Below, in pieces: positions 21,044 through 31,942 of a DNA stretch of 64,000 bases. Within the stretch, counting starts at the first letter, position 1; the number at the start of each line of letters is the position of its first letter. The DNA comes from Cyclina sinensis. Taxonomy: Eukaryota; Mollusca; Bivalvia; Venerida; Veneridae. The notes under the pieces are model-generated. The model was not told the origin of the DNA. It was given only the letters and a program-made list of their open reading frames with translations, and did no database searches. The DNA is taken from assembly GCA_012932295.1 (NCBI GenBank), contig JAAONU010000018.1, positions 7,126,828 to 7,190,827 on the forward strand. The letters run 5' to 3'. A program made the position numbers and the translations under genes.

Positions 21044-21923
21044 AACCAGGTTTTCAACGAAAAAATGTTTATTGAAATGCTGAAGTCGGCGGGCGACCGG
21101 GCGTCAACTTTTGGTTTCCGCTCAATAACTTGAGTTACCTTTGGCCTATTGACGCCAAACTTCGTGTATGGGTAGCTTATATCAAGAGGCAGCTTGGGAT
21201 TGCTACCCAGATGTCTGTAATCAAGATCAAGGTCACTGTTGCTAAAAATAGAAATTCAGTTTCAGCTCAATAACTTAAGTTTGCTTTGGTCTATTGATGC
21301 TTAACTTGGTTTATGGGTAGTTTATATTTAGAGGCAGCTTGGGATTGCTACCCAGGTGTCTCTGGTCAAGGTCAAGGTCACTGTTGCTAAAAATAGAAAT
21401 TCAGTTTCCGCTCAATAACTTTAGTTTGCTTTGGTCTATTGACCCCAAACTTGGTGTATGGGTAGCTTATATCAAGGGGCAGCTTGGCATTGCTACCTAG
21501 GTGTCTGTGATCAAGGTCAAGGTCACTGTTGCTAAAAATAGGAATTCAGTTTCTGCTCAATAACTTTAGTTTGCCTTGGTCTATTGATGCTAAACTTGGT
21601 ATATGTGTAGCTTATATTAAGAGGCAGCTTCGGATTGCTACCCAGGTGTCTGTGATCAAGGTCACTTGCTTACAATAGAATTTTCAGCTTCTACTCAATA
21701 ACTTCAGCACACTTTGACCTATTGATACTCAAATTGGCATGTGTGTAGCTTACATTGAAAATACAGCCTGGTATTGCTACTCAGGTATCTGATTTATTTT
21801 TATTTTGAACTATTGAAACCAACTTTCTGTGTTGGTACCAAAATAACAGCACCATTTTTACTTCACTGCCATATTTCTTCCTAATTCCTGTCACATCAAT
21901 ACTTGATCGTTGAAAACCTGGTT
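21044..21923. mobile_element. Element with 17-bp inverted ends and a 145-bp tandem core
   Basis: AACCAGGTTTTCAACGA (21044-21060) is matched exactly by its reverse complement (21907-21923). Between them a monomer beginning GCTCAATAACTT recurs at 21120, 21265, 21410 and 21555, exactly 145 bp apart, with a worn fifth copy near 21693. Monomers carry TGGGTAGCTTATAT, CAGCTTGGGATTGCTACCCAG and TCAAGGTCAAGGTCACTG. There is no protein. Inverted ends plus tandem core is an architecture seen in other bivalve repeats here. Confidence 0.8.
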
Positions 21924-22068
21924 TTCGTCGCATTGCGGCGCTTCTTGTTTCATCATGTTGCCATGGTTATTATGTGTTGAAAAGCATACGCACACTATGC
22001 ATTACAGGCCGATGTCTGTTGGTTAAGTTAACAATTGCGTTGTATGTTGTTAAGTGTGCATTCACTAT

Positions 22069-23332
22069 TATTAACGCGCTACAGGAATCGAGAGAAACGG
22101 GCATATTTTTTATTAAAGACTAAGCTGACTGCATATTAAGGTAAGTGTATAAAGCAAGCGTATTTTATTATTTTATCTAACCTCATATTTCTTCTCTATA
22201 ATGCTCATAGACGTACTTGCATTTTCCAAAGTGTATACAGATTAAATTGTGTTATTTCCGGTGTTTCAATGTGTTTTAGATGAAGAATATGTAAAATTAG
22301 ATACCTCTCAATTTATGTTACATTAGGCCATAAAATTTAAAGGGTTTTAGAAAAACTGATCCTGAACTGAACAGTACTAGGGACATTCTATGTTTGTCGA
22401 CGTTCTCGTATAAATGGTAAGTATTGGTAGCAGAGCTCGAATCCATGACCTTCCGTCAGTGAGTAATGAAATTATTCTGATTCTGCAATTTTAACCACTC
22501 GATCTCGGAGAATTTTCTTGTTTCTATTTTTCTTCTGGCATTTTGGAATTTTTAAAGTTAAACAAATAAATTGATTCCATAAATGTTGAGATTGACCTGG
22601 ATTTCCAAAATAAGTATTCAAGTGTTCCCTCATACAAGTTGCAAAAATAGTACAAACTTATATCAAACCACTTAGAAAACCTTAATCAAAATTTTCCAAA
22701 ATTTATCCTTTCCCTGATTTTAGCTCCATCCCATCCGCTCCCTTCCCCGTGTTTTTGTTTGTTTGTTTGCTTTTGTTTTGTTGTTTTTTATTTTGTTTGT
22801 TTTGTTTATGATTTGGTTTTTGGTATAGATTTTTGTATGAAATTCCTTACAAATCGTAATAGTCACAATGCCAACATTTCGGATATTTTTACTTAGAATT
22901 GCCAAGACTGTTCAAATTGTGCCCTTTGGTAGGAGCAAAAGATAACCCAATGTTTTGCATAGAATTTTAAAGAATCAACTTGTCATTAATGAGATGGATT
23001 TGAGTGTTGGTATTCAGCAGGGAAGCTCGTCTATTTTTTTGTTTTGTTTTTTCGTTTATTAATTTTAAGTAGATTTAAGTGACATAGCATGCATGTTCAA
23101 TCAGAGTGATTCAGGGCAATCTTTGCGTTCTTGTTTTCCTTTTTAATGCCTGTTGTCGTTGTTGGAAGCCGTTGCCTATCATTTTAAGATTTTAGTCGAC
23201 GTAAATGGCACAAACTACGACGATGGATAACCACTGTTTCACAGATTCAAGTATATATTTACTATGTCTTGTACTCATGTCTATCTGTTTCGGCAACAGG
23301 TAGTCTGAATTCACCTTCATTGCTAATTTACT
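22069..23332. other. Unit B upstream region
   Basis: Aligns with 4185-5160 of unit A, and contains the tRNA-like relic on the minus strand (22426-22512). Between about 22750 and 23035 there is a TTTG-rich simple repeat and extra sequence absent from A (part of it, AAATTCCTTACAAATCGTAA, recurs in C and D, so A has lost it). No gene. Confidence 0.6.
22426..22512 (-). repeat. tRNA-like relic, unit B
   Basis: Homologous to 4538-4624. On the minus strand it carries CGAGTGGTTAAAAT and GGATTCGAGCTC, the A-box and B-box-like words, with the same long middle. Confidence 0.5.
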
Positions 23333-23644
23333 CATTCGGAACACCTCAGGCGACAAGATAAGTCACCTCGGAAACAATGTGGTAGACGCCATATTGGATT
23401 ATTATATAATAAAGGTGGTGTCTGCTAAATTGAAAACAATTCTTAAAGCCGATACCTGTTTATACTTTGAAATTAACATTTATTTTCATTGTTTCTAATG
23501 CATAAGACAAACACAACTTGGGTTCTGCCATGTTTGTTTATATTTTTTATTTAAGTCCGGGAGAATTACCAGTTGGTGTATTCATACACTTTCATACGAG
23601 GTCTGTATACGAAGTTGTCGGAAAAGGCCGAGTTGTTACGATTG
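23333..23644. mobile_element. ~312-bp insertion whose end recurs inverted at the right edge of the window
   Basis: Unit A reads through this point (TGCTTATTTACTGG). Unit B is interrupted by a segment beginning near CATTCGGAACACCTCAGG and ending GGCCGAGTTGTTACGATTG. The last 19 or so bases, in reverse complement, appear where the unit sequence breaks off at about 63966-64000. This indicates a repeated mobile element with a defined end. Its class is unknown. Confidence 0.55.
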
Positions 23645-23901
23645 TAATTTATTGTAACATTAAATAAGAGTTGATGCTAAAATTTCATTGGTGGACCAAA
23701 ATCAACACTTTATTGGTCACTTGCCACAAAAGAAAAGGGTATATCTGAAAAGAGCACTTAGGCTTTCTGAATCTGAACCTAAATGTAATCTGATAGGTTC
23801 ATAATATAAATTTTTCATTTGCTTTACATTCTGCACGTTTATGTTCGTGAAAGAAAGGAGACGATGGTTAATTGGCGAAGATGTCATTACAGTGTACCTT
23901 T

Positions 23902-23969
23902 CTGCGCGCTCGTTCTTCCCGCCAAATTTCATCAAAAAGCACGTGACCAAACAGATGCTGCAGGTGTAC
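23902..23969 (+). promoter_or_regulatory. Conserved upstream block, copy B
   Basis: The block carries CTGCGCGCTCGTT, TTCCCGCCAAATTTC and CACGTGACC in the same order and spacing as copy A, but without A's changes in the E2F-like word and E-box. Confidence 0.5.
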
Positions 23970-24189
23970 TGACCCTTCAAATTTGCATGACTTAACAAAG
24001 AAGTAAAGTTATCTTTTCACAATAAACAAGTATGTACCAAAACAGCATGTGCTAGTGTTTGTGGGTAAAACCTATTGTCATAAGATTTAAGAGTAATGCT
24101 GTGGATCCATGAATTTCCCGATTTCATGTGTCATTGTACCACGACCGCATTTCTTTTTTAAGATAATTCTTGTTCCACTGCAGGAAAAA

Positions 24190-26415
24190 ATGGAACTAGA
24201 AATGGACTTCTTTCAGGAACTTGAGGACCATGGATATACACAAAATATCAGGACACGATACAGAGACCATGCTCTATTTTATGAAAGTGGGTTCAGATTA
24301 CAGGTTTTAGGCAAGCATGGTCAAGCTCATAAATTTGGAAGTTTTGTAGAGGCAACCCAACTTCCTGGGCGTGGCTCTGACATGTATATGATGACTGTTT
24401 TAACAAACATTGTTGCAAAAGATGGACGCACACCTAACACCTTTGTTAAGGATATATTGAAGAAGGAGCGCGTTATTACGGTTGAAATGGTCTCGGATGA
24501 ATGGACTAGACCTGGACCTACTGAACTTGTGCCTTGTCATCGGTTATATTCAGAAATTATCCGATGTTTTAATTTGACAACTGCGAGGGATGTACGTGGT
24601 CGGGAGTGGTGTGTTTTTCGCGAAACAAATATTATACAACTCATCTTCCATAGTATGAGCATCATTACAATAGTGCCTTTCGACTTGATATGTCAGGTCC
24701 CGCTGTTGCGTTTATATCTAAAAAATCAAAACATCTTGATTTTATACTAGCTCTTTTATGTAGAAATTGGCCATTGTGTGCACAATTTTGGCTCCGTAGT
24801 TAGAAAACGCTCATATGGTTAGGTGAAAATGAAATGCGAAAATTAGCAAAAATGCAATGTTTTTGGTACCAACAAAACGTTACGAGGACCTGGAGTGGCG
24901 GATTTCATTTTCTCTCCAGGAACGAGAGCTATTTTGGAGACTAACTGATGTACTGTACAAATGTTTAGTATTAATGAAATACATTAAAGAAGCATGTTTC
25001 GGTTCAGACCAGAAGAGCAAAGGCAGGTCCTTAACGTCCTATCATTGTAAAACTGCATTGTTTTACATCGTAGAGAATAATCCGAATATATGGTCTCGAG
25101 AAAATCTGATTAAATGCACCTCTGCCTGTTTTCAGCTTCTCTTTATATGGATGATCAACAAGCATTGTCCTAATTATTTTGTACCAGAAGTGAACTTGTT
25201 TTCAAAATTTTCTGTTTCTGATTTAGAGTACATCAGAGATATTTTGGAAGAGTTGCTTTCATATCCAGTATCATATCTTACAAAAGGTATAAAGCTAATG
25301 GTTGACCTACATCAGCAGGACCCAGAAATACAATTTGCTGCAATGAAACGTGTCGATAAATGTTATTATCACAGTATGAAATTAATAGACAGTCTGGACC
25401 ATACCCATAGAGAGATTGGGCTTCTCCTTGGTGTCATTTTTTCGCACTCTTTAAACTACTCCATAGATGACGCGATATGTTATTTTGCACACGTTCTCAT
25501 GTTAAAAGTCGAAGACTGCGAAATGATTCAGACATTAATTTTCTCATGTATCCATACGTCATTAGCATGTCATTTCGTTATAAAAGCAGGGCATGCAAAT
25601 ACTATGTGGACTCGAAACTTTTTTATCCTGTCTTCCGCTTTTCATTTCTACAAGGGACTGAAATATGATAGACTGTCAAGTAAGCTTAAATTTGCAACAG
25701 TTCTTCTCTATACTGGGCATAAGAACAGTGCTTCTGTCATAATGGAAGAAATGTCACGTGAAAACACACAGTCACTGTTGTTTGGATGCTCGTGTGTTTA
25801 CGAGTCAACCATTACTGAGAACAGACTGTCATATTATTTCAGTATGAATCCGGTTTACAGAAAGCATTTTGAGCCTCTGTCAACAATGAAGTTTATTCAG
25901 GATCATATGTTTCATTGTGTGACGTTTCTTCCAACAGAGATAGAAATAGTTCCTTATCCACTACGGTTTGAAACGTTCAGATCCGTTGGTGTGCCTCACG
26001 ATGCGGAAGTCGAAAGTATAATGCATATATGGTGGTTTCGTTGTTCGGTTATGCATCCAGAATTCTATATGCATTTTCTGCGATTTTTCACTGGGGTGTC
26101 GAAGATGGGTGTTTCTCATAGTCTGCCTGAGAAAACTACAACGATCACGTGGCATCACTACCATACAGAAACAAAAATGAATGTATCTGGGTGGCTGGCA
26201 GAAAGAAGTGGACAGTACAGGGAGGCATTCAGTATGTATCTATCATCATGACATTACCTGGAAACTATTCAAGTGAACTATCCGGTGTTTCCTAAAAACA
26301 AAAACATATTGTATTACACAATGCAGCAAAATGGCTTATAGTGTTGTTGTTTTATCGAAAGTGGTGCAGTTTAAGAGATATCAAGATCACATCGTATAAA
26401 TGTCCGTCTGTTTGA
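24190..26415 (+). pseudogene. Mab-21/cGAS-like gene, copy B (broken)
   Basis: Very close to copy A over its full length. The start MELEMDFF at 24190 follows the conserved splice acceptor. Breaks by comparison with A: a 1-nt loss near 24605, an in-phase stop TAG near 24799 where A codes Gln, another 1-nt loss in a T-run near 24860, a Trp-to-stop change at 26249-26251, and a later 1-nt loss near 26314. The long middle part (24857-26251) is otherwise open and carries the Mab-21 H2TH-like domain and helical C-terminal half. The nucleotidyltransferase acid equivalent to D62 in copy A is Tyr (SDMYMM), so catalysis would be lost even without the frameshifts. Confidence 0.85.
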
Positions 26416-27002
26416 ATCAAGAACAAATGAACAGATTCTGTAAACATTTACAACTACAAAGTATCTAGGTCTAGCAACTGTTTGTTTAGTTACATTTTAG
26501 TTCAGTCAACATGTTAGAGACAGAAATAAATAAAGCTCTTTAACCGTCCAGAAAATGCAAAGGCCGTTGCTGGAAAAAAAACTTTGTCATAAGATGAGAA
26601 GTTTTTATGAAATGCATGCAATACAAATGGTACATTATGTTGTACTGATTATAATTTTAACCTAGATTTAGGCTTGGAATCATGATATTTGGATTCAAAT
26701 GACATCTCTTCCAAACCACTTCGTCATTTTAACCAATCTTGACAGAAATATTCATGATACTGCTCAAAACGTTCAGTTCCATTGCACATAAGTGCTATAA
26801 AAGCTAATCATGGGAAGTAAATCAAACAATATCTTCACCTAAACTGCAAAGTCAGTTTCAAGCAAACTTTGCAAAAAATTTTCTTACAAAACCCTTTATT
26901 AAAATTGTTCAAAAGGTTCCGCTTTATTGGACAAAATAGCTGCCAGAGCTTAAAAAATATTTTTTTAATATTTGGCTTCAAATAACATCTCCACACAGAC
27001 AA
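26416..27002. other. 3' flank of copy B
   Basis: Shared unit DNA including a polyadenylation signal near 26526. The match to the other units ends sharply after ACATCTCCACACAGAC at about 27002. Confidence 0.65.
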
Positions 27003-28019
27003 ACACTGGCAAAATTAATTTGGCAATTTCATAACGCTAAACATAATCGTGTCTGTTGACCGCCCGCGGCGTATCCTTTGATTGGTTTCTTGATAAAGCG
27101 TCTCTCTGTCCCACGCCCCTAAATGTGTTTATTCGTCTTGCAAACTGCTGGGACCTAACGGGACGCCCCATTGTGTAACAATTACTTTAATCCATGGTGT
27201 TTATATAACCTATACTAGAGTATCTTGAACTTTTGTTAATCAATTAGCAGTGTCAAACATGACACCTAAGTGTTTCACGGTAACTTCCGCGAATGATTCT
27301 ATGATAGTTTTAATGCAGGACTTATAAAAGAATGTCCAATCAAAATGTGATTACTCAAATGATGTCGTCAATCAACGATTTGCCAGTATTTTGATTTTAA
27401 TGCGTCAAACAATTCTTTTCTAGAGCATTCGCATTAAAAACTTTGAACCATTCAAAAATATTAAATCTATTTAAACTTCTAACACATTTGAAATCATTGT
27501 TTTGTCTTATTTTGTTGGCGCTCACATAGTCACGTAAGCTGCATAAATACATGTACCGGTAAACAAAAGACGATAATTTGGCATAGACTTTGGGATACAC
27601 ATAAAACACCGTTTTGATCTGCGGTGATTTTAAATGATATTTTTAAATTATTTATTTAAAAAAAAGACAGACAATGTCAAAAAAAAAAAATAGAACCCGG
27701 ACGCATGCCGTTTTCGTAGAAGCACGTGCGTATTGGCAGGCAAATATACTTCAAGGACCATGAGGAAAATAAAAACAGTAAACAACACGTCTTTGTTTTA
27801 TTTACTTTATTTACACATAATGACTTTTATTATTTTCGTAAAACTGTTTTAAAACATGTAATAGGATTACCCGAACAATTGTAAAAGAGACGTCAAATGT
27901 AATGTTTGGCATAGGAACTGCAACATTGAGATCGTATAGTCGTCGATTTTATAGTATCCAAATAGTCTATACGGATATCCAGATACCGATTTAGGTATTC
28001 GTTGACATCCCTACAATAT
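27003..28019. other. Unrecognised 1-kb stretch
   Basis: No gene, no RNA and no repeat that I could match to the rest of the window. It interrupts the unit B 3' flank, so it is probably inserted DNA. The short minus-strand frame at 27397-27609 has no recognisable product. Confidence 0.5.
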
Positions 28020-29197
28020 ACATATAAGGAAAATCAAGTAGTACCTGGGGCGAGGCCAATTTTGACCACAGAGTATTTTTTGTAGAGTTTCAATAGAAAA
28101 AATATCTAAGCTCTAGGCCTTGCAGTTTCAAAAGAGATGTTTTTTTAATTATTTACGATATATACTTAATGGAAATCAATGACCACCGGGGCGGGGCCAG
28201 TTTTGACCCAAGGGCTATAATTTGAACAATCTTAGTAGAGGTCTACTACACAATGTTTCATGTTAAATATCTAACCTCTAGCCTTTGTCAATTCAGAGGA
28301 GAAGATTTTTGAAGTTTTTACTATACACATATAAGGAAAATCAATGACCCTGGGGCGTGGGCAATTTAGACCCAAGGGTTATAATTTGAACAATCTTGGT
28401 AGAGGTCCACTTAACAATATTTCATGCCAAAAATCTAACCGCTAGCCTTTGTCAAAACAGAGAAGATGATTTTTTAAGTTTTTACTATATACATATAAGG
28501 AAAATCTATTACCCCCTGGGGCGAGGCCAAATTTGATGCAAGAGCTATAATTGGAACAATTTTTGTAGAGTTTAATTAGAAAAATATCTAAGCTCTTGGC
28601 CATGCAGTTTCAGAGGAGATGATTTTTTTTATTATTTACTATAAATACTAAATGAAAATCAATGACCCCCGGTGCGGGGCCAGTTTTGATCCAAGGGCTA
28701 TAATTAGAACAATTTTAGTAGAGGTCCACTACACAATGTTTCATGTTAAATATCTAACCTCTAGCCTTTGTCAATTCAGAGAAGAAGATTTTTACTATAC
28801 ACATATAAGGAAAATCAATGAACCGCTGGGGCGAGGCCAATTTTGACCTCAGGGCTATAATGTGAACAATTTTTGTTGAGTTTTATTAGATGATGCTACA
28901 CACAAAATATCTAACCTCTAGGCCTTGCACTTTTAGAGAAGAAGGTTTTCAAAGATATTTTAAAAATATATTGTAGCCCTTTTGACGCAGATGTTCAATG
29001 GAGAAGAACCATTTGAACAATTTTAGTAGAGCTTTATGCTACGAACATTCCTGGAAAATTTCATCAAATTTGGCCTAGTGGTTTCTGAGAGAAGTCGTTT
29101 GTATAAAAAGTTGACGACGGACGCACGGACGGACGATAGACGCCGGACAAATTATGATCACAAAAGCTCACCTTGAGCACTTTGTGCTCAGGTGAGC
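28020..29197. mobile_element. Second GCTCAGGTGAGC-ended element, left end missing or unrecognised
   Basis: About six monomers of 154-165 bp share AAATCAATGACCCCCGGGGC, TATAATTTGAACAATCTTAG and ATATCTAACCTCTAG. The right part has GACGGACGCACGGACGGACG and a terminal hairpin in which AGCTCACCTTGAGC faces GCTCAGGTGAGCT across ACTTTGT, ending at 29197. It is the same family as the right half of 8702-10337. I do not see the GCTCACCTGAG left end. Confidence 0.7.
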
Positions 29198-29888
29198 TAA
29201 AAAACTGATGTACAAAAAAGGTATTATCAAAGGTTCGAAATAAATGGTTTCATAAAAACTGTCGACAAGCTAAACAGGAGAAAAATAGAAAGTTAAGGAA
29301 ATTTAGAGCAAGTAAAAATGTAAACAATTTAAATGATTTTTTGAATTATAAACGCAAGTACAACGACTTATGACGAATGAAGAAAAAAAAAAATTGATAA
29401 AAATACAACAGAAGGTCTTTCTAGTTCAGTTAATAATGCGAGAGAATTTTGGTTGAATTAAAGCAAAGAAATATGAATCTAAACCTATTTCAAACATTAC
29501 CATTAAAGTTGATACGACCACTTTAAATCGATTTCAAAAATAATTATAATCTTAAATCTTTGGAAAATGAAATCTCTGATAATATACATGAAGAATCTGA
29601 AAATCCAAATGATGTTGAGCATACTTCATATCGTTTATTTCAGATAGTGAAATAATGTTTGTATTAAAGAATTAAAACTAAAGATAATCAGTTGCAGTTG
29701 ATTTATTACTCGAATATATCATATATGCTACAGAACCTCATTTGCCTTACATAAGAAAATTGTTCAATAGAATTTTTGTTTCTGGAATTTTCCCTGATAG
29801 GTGGTCGCTATCAGTCCTCATTCCGATCTACTAAAAGGGTTCATTTAATATTCCAGACAATTTTAGAGGTAATGCATTACTTAACACT

Positions 29889-30284
29889 TTGGGTAAGATC
29901 TACGTTAATGTTTTAAATAAACGGGTTACTTTCTTTGCCAACGCGTACGAAAGAATAACAGAAGCACAGGCAGGTTTTCGCGAGGGCTACTCTACCATTG
30001 ATAACGGATTTATTTTGTACTTGTCCAAAAGGGGAAGGAAACTCTATGTAACATTTGTTGACTTTAAGAAAGCGTTTGATAGTGTTAATAGGTCAAAGTT
30101 ATATAATATTCTTTACCAACACGGAATAGAGGGTCATCTTCTTAACTCTATAAAAGGTATATACCGCTCCGTGAAAGCATGTGTTCGTAATCATTCTGAA
30201 ATTAGTGATACCTTCGATTGTCCTACTGGTTTACGTCAAGTTTGTAACTTAAGCCCCACTTTATTTTTTGTTATTTATAAATGA
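29889..30284 (+). pseudogene. LINE reverse transcriptase fragment
   Basis: The 131-codon open stretch carries EAQAGFREGYST (RT block 2), LYVTFVDFKKAFDSV with the first catalytic Asp of block A, and GLRQVCNLSPTLFFVI (block 4). The frame is lost just before the YVDD box, which sits in another frame near 30365. The missing parts and frameshifts show that it is not functional. Confidence 0.85.
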
Positions 30285-30435
30285 ATTGCACAATGTTATG
30301 AAGAATAGTGGTTTTAGTGGAATACAGCTCACTCCAGGTGTGGTTCAAATACTTATGTTCTTATGTGGATGATGAACCTTTGAAAGCTGACACGGTTATC
30401 GGTCTACAAAGACAATGAAACATTTCACATGTATA

Positions 30436-31942
30436 CTGACGGAAAAATATAACTGTGCACACTAAAATACTTAATATCTTTTATTAGGTATAAAATTATT
30501 TTAGCAGATTTCTTTTGTGTAATTCACAAGGTAATCTTGTTTCAATAATACTGCTTTTCGCGAGTTGCACGTGCAAAATTTATAGCCCGTAACGGTCGCG
30601 CTTTTTACGTGTTTCTTTATATTAACATCCTCGTACATGCTGTTTCGAGTTATTTTTCACCGTCAAATTATAGTGAGCTACCCAGCAGTTCAGAAAAACA
30701 CCTTAATTTGGATTTTAAGTCTTTGAAGACAATGCTACGCATCTCAGAAAATGATCGCCTACGTGCCGTCGGTATGCTCCAAGCAGGCATTGCTCAAAAT
30801 GCGGTTGCGCAGCGTTTTGGTGTTCACCGAAACACCATATCAGCATTTGGCGACGATTTCAGCAACGTGGCAACGTCCGTGATCTACCACGTCCAGGGCG
30901 TCCACGTGTGACGTCAATCCGTCAAGACAATTACATCCGGCTTACACACCTACGGAATCGATTTCAACCTGCCACATTAACAGCACGAACAATTCCTGGC
31001 TTGAGACCTATCAGTGGACGAACTGTTAGAAACCGATTAAGAGAGCACAGCATTACTCCACGACGTCCTGCGATACGTCCTACTCTTCTCTTACGTCATC
31101 GACAACGTCGACGTCAGTGGTGCAGACAGTATCTAAGGCTTCCAAGAGCATATTGGAATAATGTTCTGTTTACTGACGAGTCGCGGTTTCACTTAGAAAG
31201 TTCGGACGGACGAGTTCGTGTATACAGGCGTCGCGGAGAACGTTACTTGGATCCCTGTGTTTTTCAACGTCAACGTTTTGGTGGTGGTGGGTCGATAATG
31301 GTTTGGGGAGGTATCTCATCTCAAGGCAGGACCCAGCTTGTAATTGTCCGTGGGAATTTAACGGGTGTTCGTTACAGAGATGAGATTGTCATACCCCACG
31401 TGCTGCCATTTCTTCAACGTCAAGGGCGTAACATGACGTTTCAACAAGACAACGCTCGGCCACATGTAGCACGTGTAGTTACCGGGTTTCTGGCTCAGCA
31501 AAACGTGAGTGTCTTACCCTGGCCCGCTGTTTCACCAGATCTTTCACCAATTGAGCACGTTTGGGATGAGATGAAGAGACGCCTCCGTCAAAGACGTAAC
31601 CAACCTCTCACGCTGGACCAACTAGCGCAGACATTGGTCAACATCTGGAACACCATTCCACAGGCAGTTATCGCCAACTTAGTTGCCTCTATGCCTCGTC
31701 GCTGCCGTGCTTGCTTGAACGCCAATGGAGGCCACACACGATACTGACCTTGTAAAATCAGATTTCATACCTGTCAACTTCTGCGCCTTGTTACTGTAAA
31801 AATTGTTTTACATGATGAAGTGTTTGTATTGATTGTTAGAAATAAAACGTTGATTGGCTAATTTGCAAAGTTTTATGTTACTATTCCTAATATTAAAAAA
31901 AATCTATACCTTGAAGTATGCACAGTTATATTTTTCCGTTAG
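30436..31942 (+). mobile_element. Tc1-like DNA transposon (DD34E), 1507 bp
   Basis: Terminal inverted repeats of about 27 bp begin CTGACGGAAAAATATAACTG at the left; the right one, in reverse complement, begins CTAACGGAAAAATATAACTG. Over 27 bases only two positions differ. Both ends are flanked by TA (30434-30435 and 31943-31944), the target duplication of this superfamily. The element splits the plus-strand LINE, whose coding text continues on the two sides. It encodes one transposase with a single frameshift. High TIR identity suggests a young insertion. Confidence 0.92.
30732..31747 (+). pseudogene. Tc1-like transposase, one frameshift
   Basis: About 338 codons. The start MLRISENDRLRAVGML leads into a helix-turn-helix (AQNAVAQRFGVHRNTIS). 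A 1-nt loss near 30845-30855 shifts the frame, after which the frame stays open to 31747. The catalytic triad is complete: Asp in FTDESRF, Asp in QQDNARPH, and Glu in PIEHVWDEM, with 34 residues between the second Asp and Glu, the Tc1 DD34E spacing. GGGGSIMVWGGI is also typical. The break lies between the paired and second DNA-binding domains, so this copy probably makes no full transposase. Confidence 0.9.

Larger units (their letters stand above)
19937..22068. mobile_element. 2.1-kb insertion in unit B relative to unit A
   Basis: In unit A, TGCAACTACTTC runs directly into TAACGCGCTACAGG. In unit B these are separated by about 2.1 kb. The insertion is composite: a stretch with no recognised feature (19937-20510), a block bounded by AGGTTCGTTAT and its inverse (20514-21026), and a tandem-cored element with 17-bp inverted ends (21044-21923). 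An open frame at 19941-20225 has no recognisable product. Confidence 0.6.
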
